Shown: one piece after another, positions 1 to 8,560 of the stretch
Numbering within the stretch: the first letter of the stretch is position 1
Layout of the letters: each line of letters begins with the position of its first letter
Source: Holophagaceae bacterium
Lineage (GTDB): Bacteria; Acidobacteriota; Holophagae; Holophagales; Holophagaceae
Assembly (NCBI GenBank): GCA_016710635.1
Contig: JADJVL010000011.1
Coordinates: 115,559-179,558 of the forward strand
Length of the DNA: 64,000 bases
Direction: 5' to 3'
Translations under genes and position numbers: made by a program
The notes under the pieces: model-generated
What the model saw: only the letters and a program-made list of their open reading frames with translations
Database searches by the model: none
Told to the model about the DNA's origin: nothing

Positions 1-99
1 CAGCATGGCCTGGACCAGCATCAGGAATCCGATGAGGGTGACCAGGGCCCAGAGGGCGATGAGGCCGGACCAGCGCCAGGCGTTCGGGGAGAGGGCCAT
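1..99 (-). CDS. N-terminus of an unidentified membrane protein (partial)
   Basis: Reading leftward from an ATG at 97-99, 33 codons stay open to the window edge. They encode a short polar start followed by a long hydrophobic stretch (Gly-Leu-Ile-Ala-Leu-Trp then Leu-Val-Thr-Leu-Ile-Gly) that reads as a first transmembrane helix. No clear Shine-Dalgarno precedes the ATG. The product is cut off, so no family can be named; membrane location is inferred from composition only. Confidence 0.45.
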   Translation of the reverse strand, partial: MALSPNAWRWSGLIALWALVTLIGFLMLVQAML

Positions 100-297
100 G
101 GGAGGAGTATTCCAGAGCGGGGGTTCGGAGAGCGCCGAGGCTGGTAATTTCCCATGTGTTTTCCACCAGGACTGGTGCTTCGGGTGATGGAGGTCACGGG
201 CCTCATCGCAGAAAAGCGGCAACGAAACACACTATGTGTTCCATCCTGCGGCAATACCCCGAGCACCCATCACCCATCACCCCCACGAGGAGGCCCC

Positions 298-1212
298 ATG
301 TTCCACCGCACGCTCCAGGTCCTGACGCTCTGCGCCCTGGCCGCCCCCGCCACCGGCTGGGCCCAAAGCAACGACGCCGGCCGGCCCAGGCCCAAGGCCA
401 CCACCGCGGCCTTTGTGGTGAGCAACCCCTGCACCACCATCACCGGCACCATGGGCAGCAATTCCGCGGGCTATCCGGGCACCTCCGGGACCCAGGCTTC
501 CCGGATCAGCCGGGATGGCGGGACCTGGACCTGCGGCCTCACCAAGGGCTGGCCCGGCAGCCTCGGCGGCACCTTCCCTTACGACGCCTACACCTTCACC
601 AACGGGACCGGCTCCTCCCAGTGCGTCACCTTCACCCTGGCCAACCCCGGCAGCACCTTCATACACCTGATCATCTACACGACCTCCTACAACTCCGCCG
701 CCATCGCCACCAACTACTTCTCGGATTGCGGCGGCAGCACCGCCGGCGGGCAGGGCTATCCGTCCAGCTCCGTGGGCGTGACCGTGGCCGCGGGCCAGAC
801 CATCGTCGCCGTGGTGCAGGGCCTCGACATGACCGCGTCGGGACAGGCCTACACCCTCGCCTACGACAACATCTGCGTCGCCTACGACCGCAGCTACCTC
901 GACAACAACGGCAACTCGATGATCTGCTACAACTCCTCCACCGGGGACTACAAGTGGTCGATCCTCAAGGGCTACGGCGCGGGCCAGACCTTCGCCGACA
1001 AGGCCGTGGTCTCCAATGGCGGGAACTCCCTGATGAGCGCGCCGGGCAACCCCAAGGTGCTCTCCTTCAACTACCTGCCCTACCTGCATTCCGCCGCGGG
1101 TTCCTTCGTGAACAACGCCTACCCTGGCTACGCCTACAGCGTCCTCTCCGATTCGAACACCCTGAACAATCCACCCTCGCCTTGCGTCACGGTGGTCGGC
1201 AAGGTCCAGTAG
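298..1212 (+). CDS. secreted protein of unknown function
   Basis: 304 residues. The ATG at 298 was chosen because a GAGGAGG ribosome site lies just upstream and a classic signal peptide follows (Phe-His-Arg, a Leu/Ala core, then Ala-Gln-Ser cleavage near residue 22). The mature part is rich in Gly, Ser, Thr, Asn and Tyr, with several Cys that may form disulfides. It has the look of a beta-sandwich exported protein of the kind seen with pre-peptidase C-terminal domains, but I do not recognise a family. It stands alone: the next gene is convergent and a strong hairpin separates them. Confidence 0.75.
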   Translation: MFHRTLQVLTLCALAAPATGWAQSNDAGRPRPKATTAAFVVSNPCTTITGTMGSNSAGYPGTSGTQASRISRDGGTWTCGLTKGWPGSLGGTFPYDAYTFTNGTGSSQCVTFTLANPGSTFIHLIIYTTSYNSAAIATNYFSDCGGSTAGGQGYPSSSVGVTVAAGQTIVAVVQGLDMTASGQAYTLAYDNICVAYDRSYLDNNGNSMICYNSSTGDYKWSILKGYGAGQTFADKAVVSNGGNSLMSAPGNPKVLSFNYLPYLHSAAGSFVNNAYPGYAYSVLSDSNTLNNPPSPCVTVVGKVQ

Positions 1213-1234
1213 GACCGTCTTCAGCAACGGTTCC

Positions 1235-1262
1235 AGGGCGGGGCGGTTTTCCGCTCCGCCCT
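1235..1262. terminator. bidirectional intrinsic terminator
   Basis: A 12-bp stem (1235-1246 with 1251-1262, one G-T wobble) closes a TTTT loop. It lies between the stop codons of two convergent genes and could serve both. Confidence 0.7.
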
Positions 1263-1276
1263 TGCCATGCCCGGGG

Positions 1277-2518
1277 TCAGGGTCCCGGCGCCAGCCAGGC
1301 CAGCAGCTGCGCCGTCACCTCGGCGCGGCCCAGGAGCTGCAAGTGGTTCGTGCCATGGACGAGCCACTGCCGTTCCGGGGGAAAGGCCAGGGTGCGGGCG
1401 GCGTCCGCGTGGCGGCCGAGGGCGCTGGCCACCGGCACGAGCCCGTCGCCGATGGGGTCTTCCAAGGAGAGCCCCGGCCCCGGCGCGGTGGTGCCCGCCA
1501 CGGCGAAGCAGGCCACCCCGGCGGGCAGGGGCACCGGCGTGCGGGCGTCCGGGCGGCTGGCGAAGCGGTCGCCGCCCTCGCCATCCGCATCCAGGAGGTG
1601 GCCGTAGCGCAGGTCGGTGATGCCGGCGCTGCGCAGCTGGCCGATGCGGGCGAAGGGGGCGGTGAGGGGCGCGGCGCCGAGGAGGGCTTCCAGACGGTTG
1701 CCCGCCCGCTCCAGGGGGGCGCCGTGGTGGGGCGTGCCGAGAAAGACGATGCGCTTCAGGCGTGCCGGCCAGTTCCGGCCTTCCTGCCCGGCGGCGTGCA
1801 GGGCGCTGCGGATCAGCAGGCCGCCCATGCTGTGGGCCAGCACGGTGAGCTCCTCGAGGGCGGTGGGCCAGGCTTCCACCAGCCGCTCCAACTGCGTCGA
1901 GAGGGCGCGGCCGTTCTCGGCGACGTGGAGGCCCGAGTTGTAGCGCAGGTGCAGGAGGGTGGCGTCCAGGGCCGGGGCGAGGGCCGCGCCATGGTCGGTG
2001 ACGCGGCCGTCCCGCTCCGAGCGCCACTGCAGGTCGTTCATGCACAGGCCGTGGATCAGCAGCAGCACCCGGCCCTTCGCTCCTGGCAGGGCGGCCAGGG
2101 CTGTTCCGTCCAGGTCCACGCACCTGTGGCGCAGGGTCATGGGCAGGGCGAGGGGATTGCCATCGGCGGCGAGGCGGTCCCCGAGGACGCCGTTGAGGGC
2201 CGCCAGCACGGCGTCGCGTTCCGGGGAGCCAGGGCCGGCGGCTTCGGCGGCCTCCAGCGCGGGCCGCAGGGCTTCCAGCGTGGACTCGGTGCTGCGTCCC
2301 ACGAGGCGGGTGACGCGGTGGATCGCGTGGTAGATCAGGCCGGTGAGGCCCCGGGTGCGTCCCGGCGTCGCGCCCGCCGCCAGGCCGAGGGCCGCCAGCA
2401 CCGAGGCATGGGCGCTTTCGGCGAGGCGGGCGGCCTCGGCGGTGCCCGCGGCGGCGAGCCGGGCCGCGCCCTGGAGGTCCGAGGCGCGGAGGTGCTTGCG
2501 GGACGAAGGTCGGGCCAT
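1277..2518 (-). CDS. alpha/beta-hydrolase, lipase-like
   Basis: 413 residues. The serine-hydrolase layout is clear: an oxyanion-hole His-Gly near residue 156 (LLLIHG), a nucleophile elbow A-H-S-M-G-G with Ser about residue 230, an Asp in DGLVPVAS and a late His in VHGTNH. The conserved SMGG and GTPHHGAPLE segments are typical of PGAP1/triacylglycerol-lipase-like hydrolases. The Ala-rich first 140 residues are extra and unassigned. No signal peptide is evident, so it is probably cytoplasmic. The start at 2518 follows the 58-bp gap to the HD-domain gene, and both probably share a leftward transcript. The substrate is unknown. Confidence 0.8.
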   Translation of the reverse strand: MARPSSRKHLRASDLQGAARLAAAGTAEAARLAESAHASVLAALGLAAGATPGRTRGLTGLIYHAIHRVTRLVGRSTESTLEALRPALEAAEAAGPGSPERDAVLAALNGVLGDRLAADGNPLALPMTLRHRCVDLDGTALAALPGAKGRVLLLIHGLCMNDLQWRSERDGRVTDHGAALAPALDATLLHLRYNSGLHVAENGRALSTQLERLVEAWPTALEELTVLAHSMGGLLIRSALHAAGQEGRNWPARLKRIVFLGTPHHGAPLERAGNRLEALLGAAPLTAPFARIGQLRSAGITDLRYGHLLDADGEGGDRFASRPDARTPVPLPAGVACFAVAGTTAPGPGLSLEDPIGDGLVPVASALGRHADAARTLAFPPERQWLVHGTNHLQLLGRAEVTAQLLAWLAPGP

Positions 2519-2576
2519 GGCGGAGGGCTCCCGCTTCACGGTAGCGGGAAGCGCCTCAGCCCACCCCGAACCAGCC

Positions 2577-3158
2577 TCAGTTCGCCCCGAACCAGCCTTC
2601 GGCCCGCGCCGCGTCGAGGCGGGCTTCGAGGTAGTCCCACAGGGCGGGACAGCCGGCGCGGATCGGCGGTCCCACCCGGCGCACCACGCGGTCGTGGCTG
2701 ATGCCGTTCTCCCGCCAGCTCTGGCCGCGGTTGGCGAGGTTGAGGAGCACGGGCATGGCCCGGTCCGCGGCGTGGGCGAAGCGGGCCTCCCGGGTGGCGT
2801 TGTCGTCGAACTCCTGCCACAGGGCCAGGAACGCGGCGCCCTGGCCCTCCGGCAGCAGGCCGAAGATGCGCCGCACGGCGGCGGTCTCCGCGGCCTTCTG
2901 GGCGGACCAGTCGGCGTCGGCGTAGACGAAGGTGTCCCCGGCGTCGATCTCGCCGATGTCGTGGACCAGCAGCATGGCGATGACGCGAGAGAGATCCGTT
3001 CCCGGCTCCGCGTGGGGCGCCAGGGAGGCCGCGAGAAGGGCGATCTGCCAGCTGTGCTCGGCGGAATTCTCGTAGCGGTCCAGGCCCAGGGGCCGCGTCT
3101 TCCGGGCGACGCCCTTGAGCTTGTCCAGTTCCAGGATGAAGTCGACGATGGGCTGCAT
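2577..3158 (-). CDS. HD-domain protein, 5'-deoxynucleotidase (YfbR/HDDC2) type
   Basis: 193 residues. The metal-binding HD set is visible: His35 in NSAEHSW, His66-Asp67 in LLVHDIGEIDAGDT, and a later Asp in ADRAMPVLLN. This spacing and the IDAGDT segment match the HD_3 group that includes E. coli YfbR, which removes phosphate from 2'-deoxynucleoside 5'-monophosphates. The nucleotidase activity is inferred from family. The start at Met-Gln-Pro-Ile was taken because earlier in-frame sequence lies in the upstream gene region and looks non-coding. It sits between the hydrolase gene and a metalloprotease gene on the same strand. Confidence 0.82.
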   Translation of the reverse strand: MQPIVDFILELDKLKGVARKTRPLGLDRYENSAEHSWQIALLAASLAPHAEPGTDLSRVIAMLLVHDIGEIDAGDTFVYADADWSAQKAAETAAVRRIFGLLPEGQGAAFLALWQEFDDNATREARFAHAADRAMPVLLNLANRGQSWRENGISHDRVVRRVGPPIRAGCPALWDYLEARLDAARAEGWFGAN

Positions 3159-3241
3159 GGGTCCTCGGGTGGCTGCTGCGGGCATCGTGAGGCAAGCCGC
3201 GCGCCTTGACCAGGGGTGCGGGAGCCCACTCCGGAACCGTT

Positions 3242-4258
3242 TCAGTCCGAGGCCTCGAGGTCCCGGAGGGCCTGCGCCACGAGCGCCCGCAGCTCCGGGC
3301 CCCGCAGCCGGGCCAGGTCCCGCAGGGAGCGGCCACGCCCGATCCGCTCCGCCACGAGGTAGCCCGCGTAGTAGCCTGCCCGGGGCGGCAGGCCGTCCTG
3401 CGCCGTCCTCCCCAGGAAATACTTCGCGTAGACCTCCCGGGAGGTGGAATCCAGCTGCTCCCCCAGTTCCCGCGCCAGCCGCCGCCGCGCCTTGCGGGCC
3501 TGTGCCGGCATTTCCGGCGGCAGGCCGAAGATCATGAGGTCGGAGGCCGCGGGGTTCAGGGTTTTGGCGACGTGCTCCGCCAGTCCCTCGTGCCACAGCC
3601 GCTGGTAGAGCCGGCGGTCCTCCGGCTCCCCCTGGACCTGGGCGTGGTGGATGTGGAACAGCTCGTGGTGGAAGAAGGGCTGCGGATCCGCTTCCGGTCC
3701 ATAGACGAAGGCGATCATGTCGACGCCGAAGAGCAGCGCCGTGCGGCCCTTCACCGTGCGGGTGGCGCCGTCGAAGCCGCCCAGGGAATTCAGGAAGTAG
3801 ACTTCACCCCGATAGTCCAGGTCGGGGAAGGCGGCCCTGAAGCTGCGCTCGAAGCGCGGCAGGTCCGCCGCGAGGCTGCCGGAGAGGCGGCGCATGGTGC
3901 CCAGGTGCGGCGCCATCATGGGGACCCAGAGGCCGCAGCGCGCACGCAATTCCTCCTCCAGCGGCTTCCCGGGATCGAGGCCGATCACGCCCGCCCGGTA
4001 CACCTCGGGATGGCGCGCCGCGAGCCGCTCCTGGAGCAGCCGCGCCTGCTCCTCCGCCGGCCGGCCCTCCGCCTCGGACCAGACTTCCCAGAAGGCCGGC
4101 AGCAGGTCGACCACCTGGTAGGACGACGGCGCTTCCAGGGCCGGGGCCCCAGGGTTTGGCGCCGTCACCGGCCGCCGGGCGCAGGCGCCGAGGAACAGCA
4201 CGGCGGAGCAGACCGCCGCGGGCAGCAGTGTGGGGATCGGGAATCGGCGTACGGCCAT
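3242..4258 (-). CDS. predicted zinc metalloprotease lipoprotein
   Basis: 338 residues. The N-terminus is a lipoprotein signal (Arg-Arg start, hydrophobic core, lipobox L-G-A-C), so the mature protein should be membrane-anchored outside the cytoplasm. A zincin motif H-E-L-F-H is followed about 25 residues later by W-H-E-G-L-A-E-H, the usual arrangement for a gluzincin with a third Glu ligand. This resembles DUF2268-like predicted Zn-dependent proteases. The start at 4258 is set by the signal peptide. It is followed on the same strand, 83 bp downstream, by the HD gene. Confidence 0.72.
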   Translation of the reverse strand: MAVRRFPIPTLLPAAVCSAVLFLGACARRPVTAPNPGAPALEAPSSYQVVDLLPAFWEVWSEAEGRPAEEQARLLQERLAARHPEVYRAGVIGLDPGKPLEEELRARCGLWVPMMAPHLGTMRRLSGSLAADLPRFERSFRAAFPDLDYRGEVYFLNSLGGFDGATRTVKGRTALLFGVDMIAFVYGPEADPQPFFHHELFHIHHAQVQGEPEDRRLYQRLWHEGLAEHVAKTLNPAASDLMIFGLPPEMPAQARKARRRLARELGEQLDSTSREVYAKYFLGRTAQDGLPPRAGYYAGYLVAERIGRGRSLRDLARLRGPELRALVAQALRDLEASD

Positions 4259-4331
4259 GGGGCGGCTCCGGGGTCGGGAAGGCTGAGGGTAGCCCGCGCT
4301 TCCGCGGCAATGGAACGCGGTTCGCCCCGGC

Positions 4332-5369
4332 TCAGGCCCCTTCGAACCCGTCCAGCACGTTGACGGCGTTGATGCCGAGTTCCGCGGCGGCATAGCCGCC
4401 TTCCAGGATGAAGACCGCCGGCAGGCCCAGGCGCCGCAGCCGGGCCCCCAGGCGGCGGAAGTCCTCGGAGGCCAAGGCGAAGGTGGTGAGGGGATCGCCG
4501 GCGAAGGTGTCCAGGCCCAGGGAGACGACGAGGGCTTCGGCGCGGTGCTCCTGGACCTTTGCGCAGGCCGCCTCCAGGGCTTCGAACCACACTTCGGCGC
4601 TGGAACCCGGTGCCAGGGGCAGGTTCAGGTTGCAGCCCTGGCCTGGGCCTTCTCCGGTCTCGTCGGCGTGGCCCAGGTAGAAGGGGTATTCCAGGCGCGG
4701 GTCCGCGTGGAGGCTCGTCACCAGGACGTCGGGCCTTGCGTAGAAGATGGCCTGGGTGCCGTTGCCGTGGTGGTAGTCCACGTCGAGGACGGCGACCCGG
4801 GCGGCGCCCTGGTTCCGCAGGGCCTGGGCGGCGACGGCGGCGTTGTTCAGGAAGCAGTAGCCGCCCATGAAGTCCGGGCCGGCGTGGTGGCCCGGGGGCC
4901 GGGTGGCGCAGAAGGCGGCGGGGGCGCCGGCGTCCACGGCGCGGGCGGCGCTGAGGGCCGCGTCGGCGCCGGCCTTGGCGGCGCGCCAGGTGCCGGCGGC
5001 GAGGGGGCAGCCGTTGTCCATGGAATAGAGGCCCAGGCGGGCGGTGAAGTTGGCAGGCTCGACGTCGCTGCGGAGGGTGCGGATGGGCCAGACGGAAGGG
5101 AAGGGCTGGCGGGCGGCGTTGCCGGGGTCCAGGGCCAGCCACTGGTCCCAGGCGCCTTCGAGGAAGGCCAGGTAGCGGGGGGTGTGCACTTCGGCCAGGA
5201 GGGCGCGGCTGTCGGCGTCTGGGGCGCGGAGGGCGTGGCCCCGGGCGGTGAGCTCGGCGCAGACGAAGGCGACCCGCGCGGGGGTTTCGAAGCAGGGCAC
5301 CTTCTCGCCGCGGAAGAACTCGTGGGCGGGGGCGTGGCCGGCGTGCTCGGGGGCGTGGAAGGTGAGCAT
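4332..5369 (-). CDS. histone deacetylase-superfamily amidohydrolase
   Basis: 345 residues, full length for the class II HDAC/acetylpolyamine amidohydrolase group. Diagnostic motifs appear in order: T-R-P-P-G-H-H-A (catalytic His pair), D-V-D-Y-H-H-G-N-G-T-Q (zinc ligands Asp and His), L-G-L-D-T-F-A-G-D-P-L (second zinc Asp) and the C-terminal E-G-G-Y. These enzymes remove acetyl groups from lysines or polyamines by zinc-dependent hydrolysis; the true substrate here cannot be read from sequence. It is cytoplasmic, with no signal peptide, and starts a leftward cluster just downstream of a small secreted protein gene. Confidence 0.88.
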   Translation of the reverse strand: MLTFHAPEHAGHAPAHEFFRGEKVPCFETPARVAFVCAELTARGHALRAPDADSRALLAEVHTPRYLAFLEGAWDQWLALDPGNAARQPFPSVWPIRTLRSDVEPANFTARLGLYSMDNGCPLAAGTWRAAKAGADAALSAARAVDAGAPAAFCATRPPGHHAGPDFMGGYCFLNNAAVAAQALRNQGAARVAVLDVDYHHGNGTQAIFYARPDVLVTSLHADPRLEYPFYLGHADETGEGPGQGCNLNLPLAPGSSAEVWFEALEAACAKVQEHRAEALVVSLGLDTFAGDPLTTFALASEDFRRLGARLRRLGLPAVFILEGGYAAAELGINAVNVLDGFEGA

Positions 5370-5379
5370 GGGCGCGGGG

Positions 5380-5726
5380 CTAGCCGGCGATGGAGAGCGT
5401 CTGCTCGTCGTCGGTCCAGATGAGGAAGGCGCCGCCGGCGTCGTTGCGCCGGTAGGTGATCCGGTTGACGGACCGGACGCTGAAGGCCTTGGCGTAAAGC
5501 GGACGGGTGACGCGGCCGTCGGCGAAGATGTAGATGGCGTCGTCGCTTATGAAGCAGATTTTGGTGTTTGCCTCGTCCGTCGCATACAAACGGATGGGGG
5601 TCTTGGGCACGCGGAGCGGGGCCGAGGCGTCGGAGGCGGTGCGGAAGCGCTTGAAGAGGGCCGGCAGGTCCTGGTCCCCGGCTGGGGGAGCAGGGTCAGG
5701 GCGAGGGCGAGCAGGGTCGGCGTCAT
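5380..5726 (-). CDS. small secreted protein, probably frameshifted
   Basis: The ATG at 5724-5726 opens a clear signal peptide (Met-Thr-Pro-Thr-Leu-Leu-Ala-Leu-Ala-Leu), but that frame soon loses sense. From about Asp-Gln-Asp-Leu-Pro the plausible protein continues in another frame to a stop at 5380. Adding one C to the C5 run in the signal-peptide region (complement of GGGGG near 5688) would join them into about 115 residues. A TTG at 5751 is an alternative start in the second frame but gives an unlikely Asp/Pro-rich leader. No family is recognised. The single shift may be a homopolymer sequencing error. Confidence 0.5.
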
Positions 5727-5823
5727 GGGAACACCCGTCGGTGGAGGTCAACTCGTGCTGCGCGGGCGCTTGCGGATCGGAGGATCTGGACCCGGGAGCC
5801 CTTCAACTCAATGGAATGAACGG

Positions 5824-6381
5824 CTATTTGGTCTTGGCGACGGCGATCTTGTAGGCGCCGATCATGATGTTGGGGCCCTGTTCGGGCAGTCCCGCGCCCA
5901 GCTCTTCGCCGCCGAGGAAGAGTCCGTTGTTGCGGTAGGTGAGCACCGGAGCCCCGAGCTCGGGGAGGCTGCGGGGCACGGCGAAGACCAGGTGCACGAA
6001 GGCCTCGATGGTCTGGTACTGCTTGATCAGCTGCCGGTCCAGAAGGAGGTTCCGTTCGTACTTGTTCAGGTCCCGGGAATAGAACAGGACCTTCCCTTCG
6101 AAGAGGATGTGGGTGCCGTCGGTGGAGATGGTGAGGCTGCGGCCCTTGTCCGCGACGGTGAACTGGAAGTTCGACCCGTTCTTGAAGGCGGCCATCAGGC
6201 TCTGGAATTTCGGGTGCTTCAGGTAGGCGGCGCCGTAGTCCACCTTCTTCGCCGTCGTCCGCATCTCCCCCGTGGTCGGCCCGTACATCATCTTGCTGTA
6301 GCGCACCGCCTCCGCCTTCTCCGCCGCCGAGCGCGGCTTCTTCTTTTCCTTCTTCGGAGGCTTGCCGGAGTCTGCGGTCAT
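5824..6381 (-). CDS. hypothetical protein
   Basis: 185 residues with a Lys-rich start (KPPKKEKKKPRSAAEKAEA) that looks disordered, then a compact mixed region with a repeated aromatic/hydrophobic pattern (TYRNNGLFLGG, GPNIMIGAYKIAV). No catalytic motif, signal peptide or membrane helix is seen. Codon use is that of the surrounding high-GC chromosome. It is the last chromosomal gene before the AT-richer cassette island at higher coordinates. Function unknown. Confidence 0.65.
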   Translation of the reverse strand: MTADSGKPPKKEKKKPRSAAEKAEAVRYSKMMYGPTTGEMRTTAKKVDYGAAYLKHPKFQSLMAAFKNGSNFQFTVADKGRSLTISTDGTHILFEGKVLFYSRDLNKYERNLLLDRQLIKQYQTIEAFVHLVFAVPRSLPELGAPVLTYRNNGLFLGGEELGAGLPEQGPNIMIGAYKIAVAKTK

Positions 6382-6611
6382 GACGGTCCTCGGGTGGCTG
6401 GGCTGAGGACTAAGTGTCGCATACGGTGGCGGACGTGCGGATGGGGGGATTCAAGGCCTGCGACTGCGGGCGATGATGGAAATTGCTATGTGGGCCTTGT
6501 CCACTTGAGCGAAGGCGCTAGGGCGATGCTCGTAAGCCTTTACGCCAGCCAAATACGCGCTCCGCTGGGTTTCGCTATGGTCGTCCTCGGCTCCCTTCGC
6601 GATCCCCGCCG

Positions 6612-6676
6612 AGATTCTTACAAATCCAGACCTCCCACTATCCGTGGTCTAGATTTGGGGAGGACGTCAGTTAGGC
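6612..6676 (-). repeat. degenerate attC site after the last cassette
   Basis: On the minus strand a perfect R'' core GCCTAAC (6676-6670) follows the stop of the 6679-7038 gene. A 12-bp stem (6621-6632 with 6646-6657, one mismatch) lies inside, but no good GTTRRRY core closes it at the low end; GTAAGAA near 6620-6614 is the nearest. This is probably the decayed distal boundary of the array. Confidence 0.55.
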
Positions 6677-6678
6677 AC

Positions 6679-7038
6679 TCACCTGCGATGGCCCATTGCA
6701 TACAAATGATCAACACAAAGAACGGTGCCCTTGATGGCGGGTTGATCACATTGTGCCCATGAGCAGCCCTGACCGCCGAACCCGCCTCGCGAATCGATTA
6801 GCAGGCGCTTTTGAAGTGGGACAGTGTCGAATTCGATCCAGCTTTCCCTGTCTGGGACTTTGGCTGCAAATTGAACTTGGTACTTATCCCAGATATCAAT
6901 GCGCCAGAGTTGGTGGCATTCAGAGCATTGCCAAAGGTCGACCCATGGGCCTGATTGAATCTTCGCAAGCGGAGTTCTAAACGCATCCACGGCGCTCTCG
7001 AAGTAAAGCAAATCCGACGATTCAGAACAGAGGCACAT
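6679..7038 (-). CDS. cassette gene E: small Cys-rich protein
   Basis: 119 residues starting at ATG 7038, six nt after the attC core, so there is no room for a normal ribosome site. Paired cysteines (W-Q-C-S-E-C-H, then G-C-S-W-A-Q-C and V-L-C-V-D-H) suggest a zinc-binding fold. No known family is recognised. Its stop abuts the R'' core of the terminal attC. Codon use is less GC-biased than the chromosome, as expected for an acquired cassette. An earlier in-frame start would run through the attC site and is rejected. Confidence 0.7.
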   Translation of the reverse strand: MCLCSESSDLLYFESAVDAFRTPLAKIQSGPWVDLWQCSECHQLWRIDIWDKYQVQFAAKVPDRESWIEFDTVPLQKRLLIDSRGGFGGQGCSWAQCDQPAIKGTVLCVDHLYAMGHRR

Positions 7039-7044
7039 AGTGCC

Positions 7045-7143
7045 GCCTAACGAATGAAGTTTCCGGTCCAACCGTGGGCCGAACAACTAGAGCATGACGG
7101 AAGAAAGACACGGTTGGGTCCGGGTTGAACGAGAGGTTTGGGC
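7045..7143 (-). repeat. attC site (99 bp) between cassettes D and E
   Basis: R' is GTTAGGC (7051-7045) and R'' is GCCCAAA (7143-7137, one mismatch to RYYYAAC). Long internal arms pair around CCGG, CCAACCGTG and CACGGTTGG, CCGG with an extra-helical base. Confidence 0.8.
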
Positions 7144-7145
7144 GA

Positions 7146-7694
7146 TCATAGCCATTCTGCGTAGCAAGTGAAGAACGGCTTTTCACGATAGATACGCTCC
7201 ATTCTTGGCTGTTGACCACGAACTGCAGGCGCGATTTTAGAAATATCGGTTGCTGAGTAGCCCTGTGGCATGTCGAAGAACTCAGTAAGAAATGAAGTGC
7301 CAAATCGGAATTCAACCCCATCGGACATCACCGCATAGAACTCTGTCCAGCTCATGGATGTCTCACCGACGATTTGGGTGAAAAGGTGAAGCGGGATGGC
7401 GTGCGGACTTATTGAAATATCTGCAAGATCGTAGTCGTTCACGGTATTGCCCTTTGTTACAAAATTAGAAACGATTGATCGATACTCGGTTTGTTTGCCC
7501 CAAGTTTTTCGTGTTTGAGCAAATCTTCGAATTGCTAGATCGACGGTTTTGTTTGCACTTTCAAACACGATGCAGGGCAATTTAGTTCCATCCTTCATCA
7601 CGCCAGAGACACGAAAGCGTTCTCCGTACGGATGTTGGGGTGGTAACGGTTCTACGTTATTGCGAAGGAAGGAAGCCATTTCCTCAAAAAACAT
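7146..7694 (-). CDS. cassette gene D: hypothetical protein
   Basis: 182 residues, acidic to neutral, with no signal peptide or membrane helix. Segments such as D-G-T-K-L-P-C-I-V-F-E and D-G-V-E-F-R-F-G-T-S-F read like beta strands, so a small all-beta or alpha/beta domain is likely. I do not recognise a family. The ATG at 7694 lies 8 nt from the upstream attC core and the TGA is next to the following one, so the cassette is a single gene. Lower GC than the chromosome. Confidence 0.72.
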   Translation of the reverse strand: MFFEEMASFLRNNVEPLPPQHPYGERFRVSGVMKDGTKLPCIVFESANKTVDLAIRRFAQTRKTWGKQTEYRSIVSNFVTKGNTVNDYDLADISISPHAIPLHLFTQIVGETSMSWTEFYAVMSDGVEFRFGTSFLTEFFDMPQGYSATDISKIAPAVRGQQPRMERIYREKPFFTCYAEWL

Positions 7695-7701
7695 CGATGA
7701 G

Positions 7702-7824
7702 CCCTAACGAATGAGCTAACTGGCCCCGCCTGCACCGAGACGCTGAGCGGAGCCGAGGAAGCGGGATGAAGAGAAAGAGCGGAAGACAATGCAGGCGGGG
7801 TCCGAGTTGAGCTAAGGGTTAGAC
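7702..7824 (-). repeat. attC site (123 bp) between cassettes C and D
   Basis: R'' is GTCTAAC (7824-7818) and contains the TAA stop of the HNH gene. R' is GTTAGGG (7708-7702, last base off consensus). Arms CCCCGCCTGCA and TGCAGGCGGGG pair in the middle; the long variable loop explains the length. Confidence 0.82.
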
Positions 7825-8553
7825 ATCTCCACTTTCAGATTGTTGTGCCACAAAAGCTTGGTATTCAGCCAGCTTTTGACGATATATGACTGCACGCTCA
7901 GTAGCCTCAATCGGATGAATAAGCCTAAAAAGGGAGTGCTCGAAGTGCGGATCCAACCCATTGTGGCAGGTGTGGCAGAGCGTAATTAGATTCCGCTCCT
8001 CTGTGACACCTCCAGCCGCCCATGGTCGAATGTGATGAACATGGAGTTCGAGATCGCCGTAATCCTTAGGGCTCCTTCCGCAAATTCGACACTTGAACTC
8101 ATCTCGTTTGATAATGCTCATTCTTAATTTCGGTGTCGGCGCCGGTTGCATTGCGGACTGAGGCAATAGTTTCGGATTGATGTAACCCCACTCGCCTTCT
8201 TGCACGGCGACAAACGGGGCTATCAACTCAGGTACAAAGCTTTCAGCCAACTGTTTTTCAACAACAGCATGGCCCCCACACACAAAGAACAGGGCCAGGT
8301 CATCTGATGTGTTCACCACCATGCCCGGCTCATCTATTACCTTCCAGGCCGCGAGCATCCTGTCTGGAATTACAAAGGAAGCCTGCCTAATTTCGCGAGG
8401 GGGAGTGTCGTTTGTGTATCCAATCCACCCAGAAAAACACGAAAATTGAGGCGTAATGTCAATGCCAAGAAGAATCGTCAAGGCATAGTAGCTCTTTGTT
8501 CCATCTGGGACGGAATCTAGAAAGGACTGAAGTCGTTTCTGTAGTGTGGACAT
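7819..8553 (-). CDS. cassette gene C: HNH endonuclease with unassigned N-terminal domain
   Basis: 244 residues. The C-terminal part carries a full HNH nuclease: a zinc knuckle Cys155-x2-Cys158, the catalytic stretch H-V-H-H-I-R-P (His171-174), Asn188, and a second Cys193-x2-Cys196 knuckle followed by His-Asn. Residues 1-135 match nothing I recognise and have no membrane or signal features. HNH proteins of this shape cut DNA as restriction, homing or phage-defence enzymes; which applies here cannot be read. The stop codon is embedded in the attC core. It lies directly downstream of the possible PD-(D/E)XK nuclease cassette. Confidence 0.88.
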   Translation of the reverse strand: MSTLQKRLQSFLDSVPDGTKSYYALTILLGIDITPQFSCFSGWIGYTNDTPPREIRQASFVIPDRMLAAWKVIDEPGMVVNTSDDLALFFVCGGHAVVEKQLAESFVPELIAPFVAVQEGEWGYINPKLLPQSAMQPAPTPKLRMSIIKRDEFKCRICGRSPKDYGDLELHVHHIRPWAAGGVTEERNLITLCHTCHNGLDPHFEHSLFRLIHPIEATERAVIYRQKLAEYQAFVAQQSESGDV

Positions 8554-8560
8554 GAGCGAG

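Noticed and set aside
6679..7086. Longer forms of cassette genes starting upstream (for example at 7086 or 9965)
   Set aside because: They would translate through attC sites; cassette genes start after the core.
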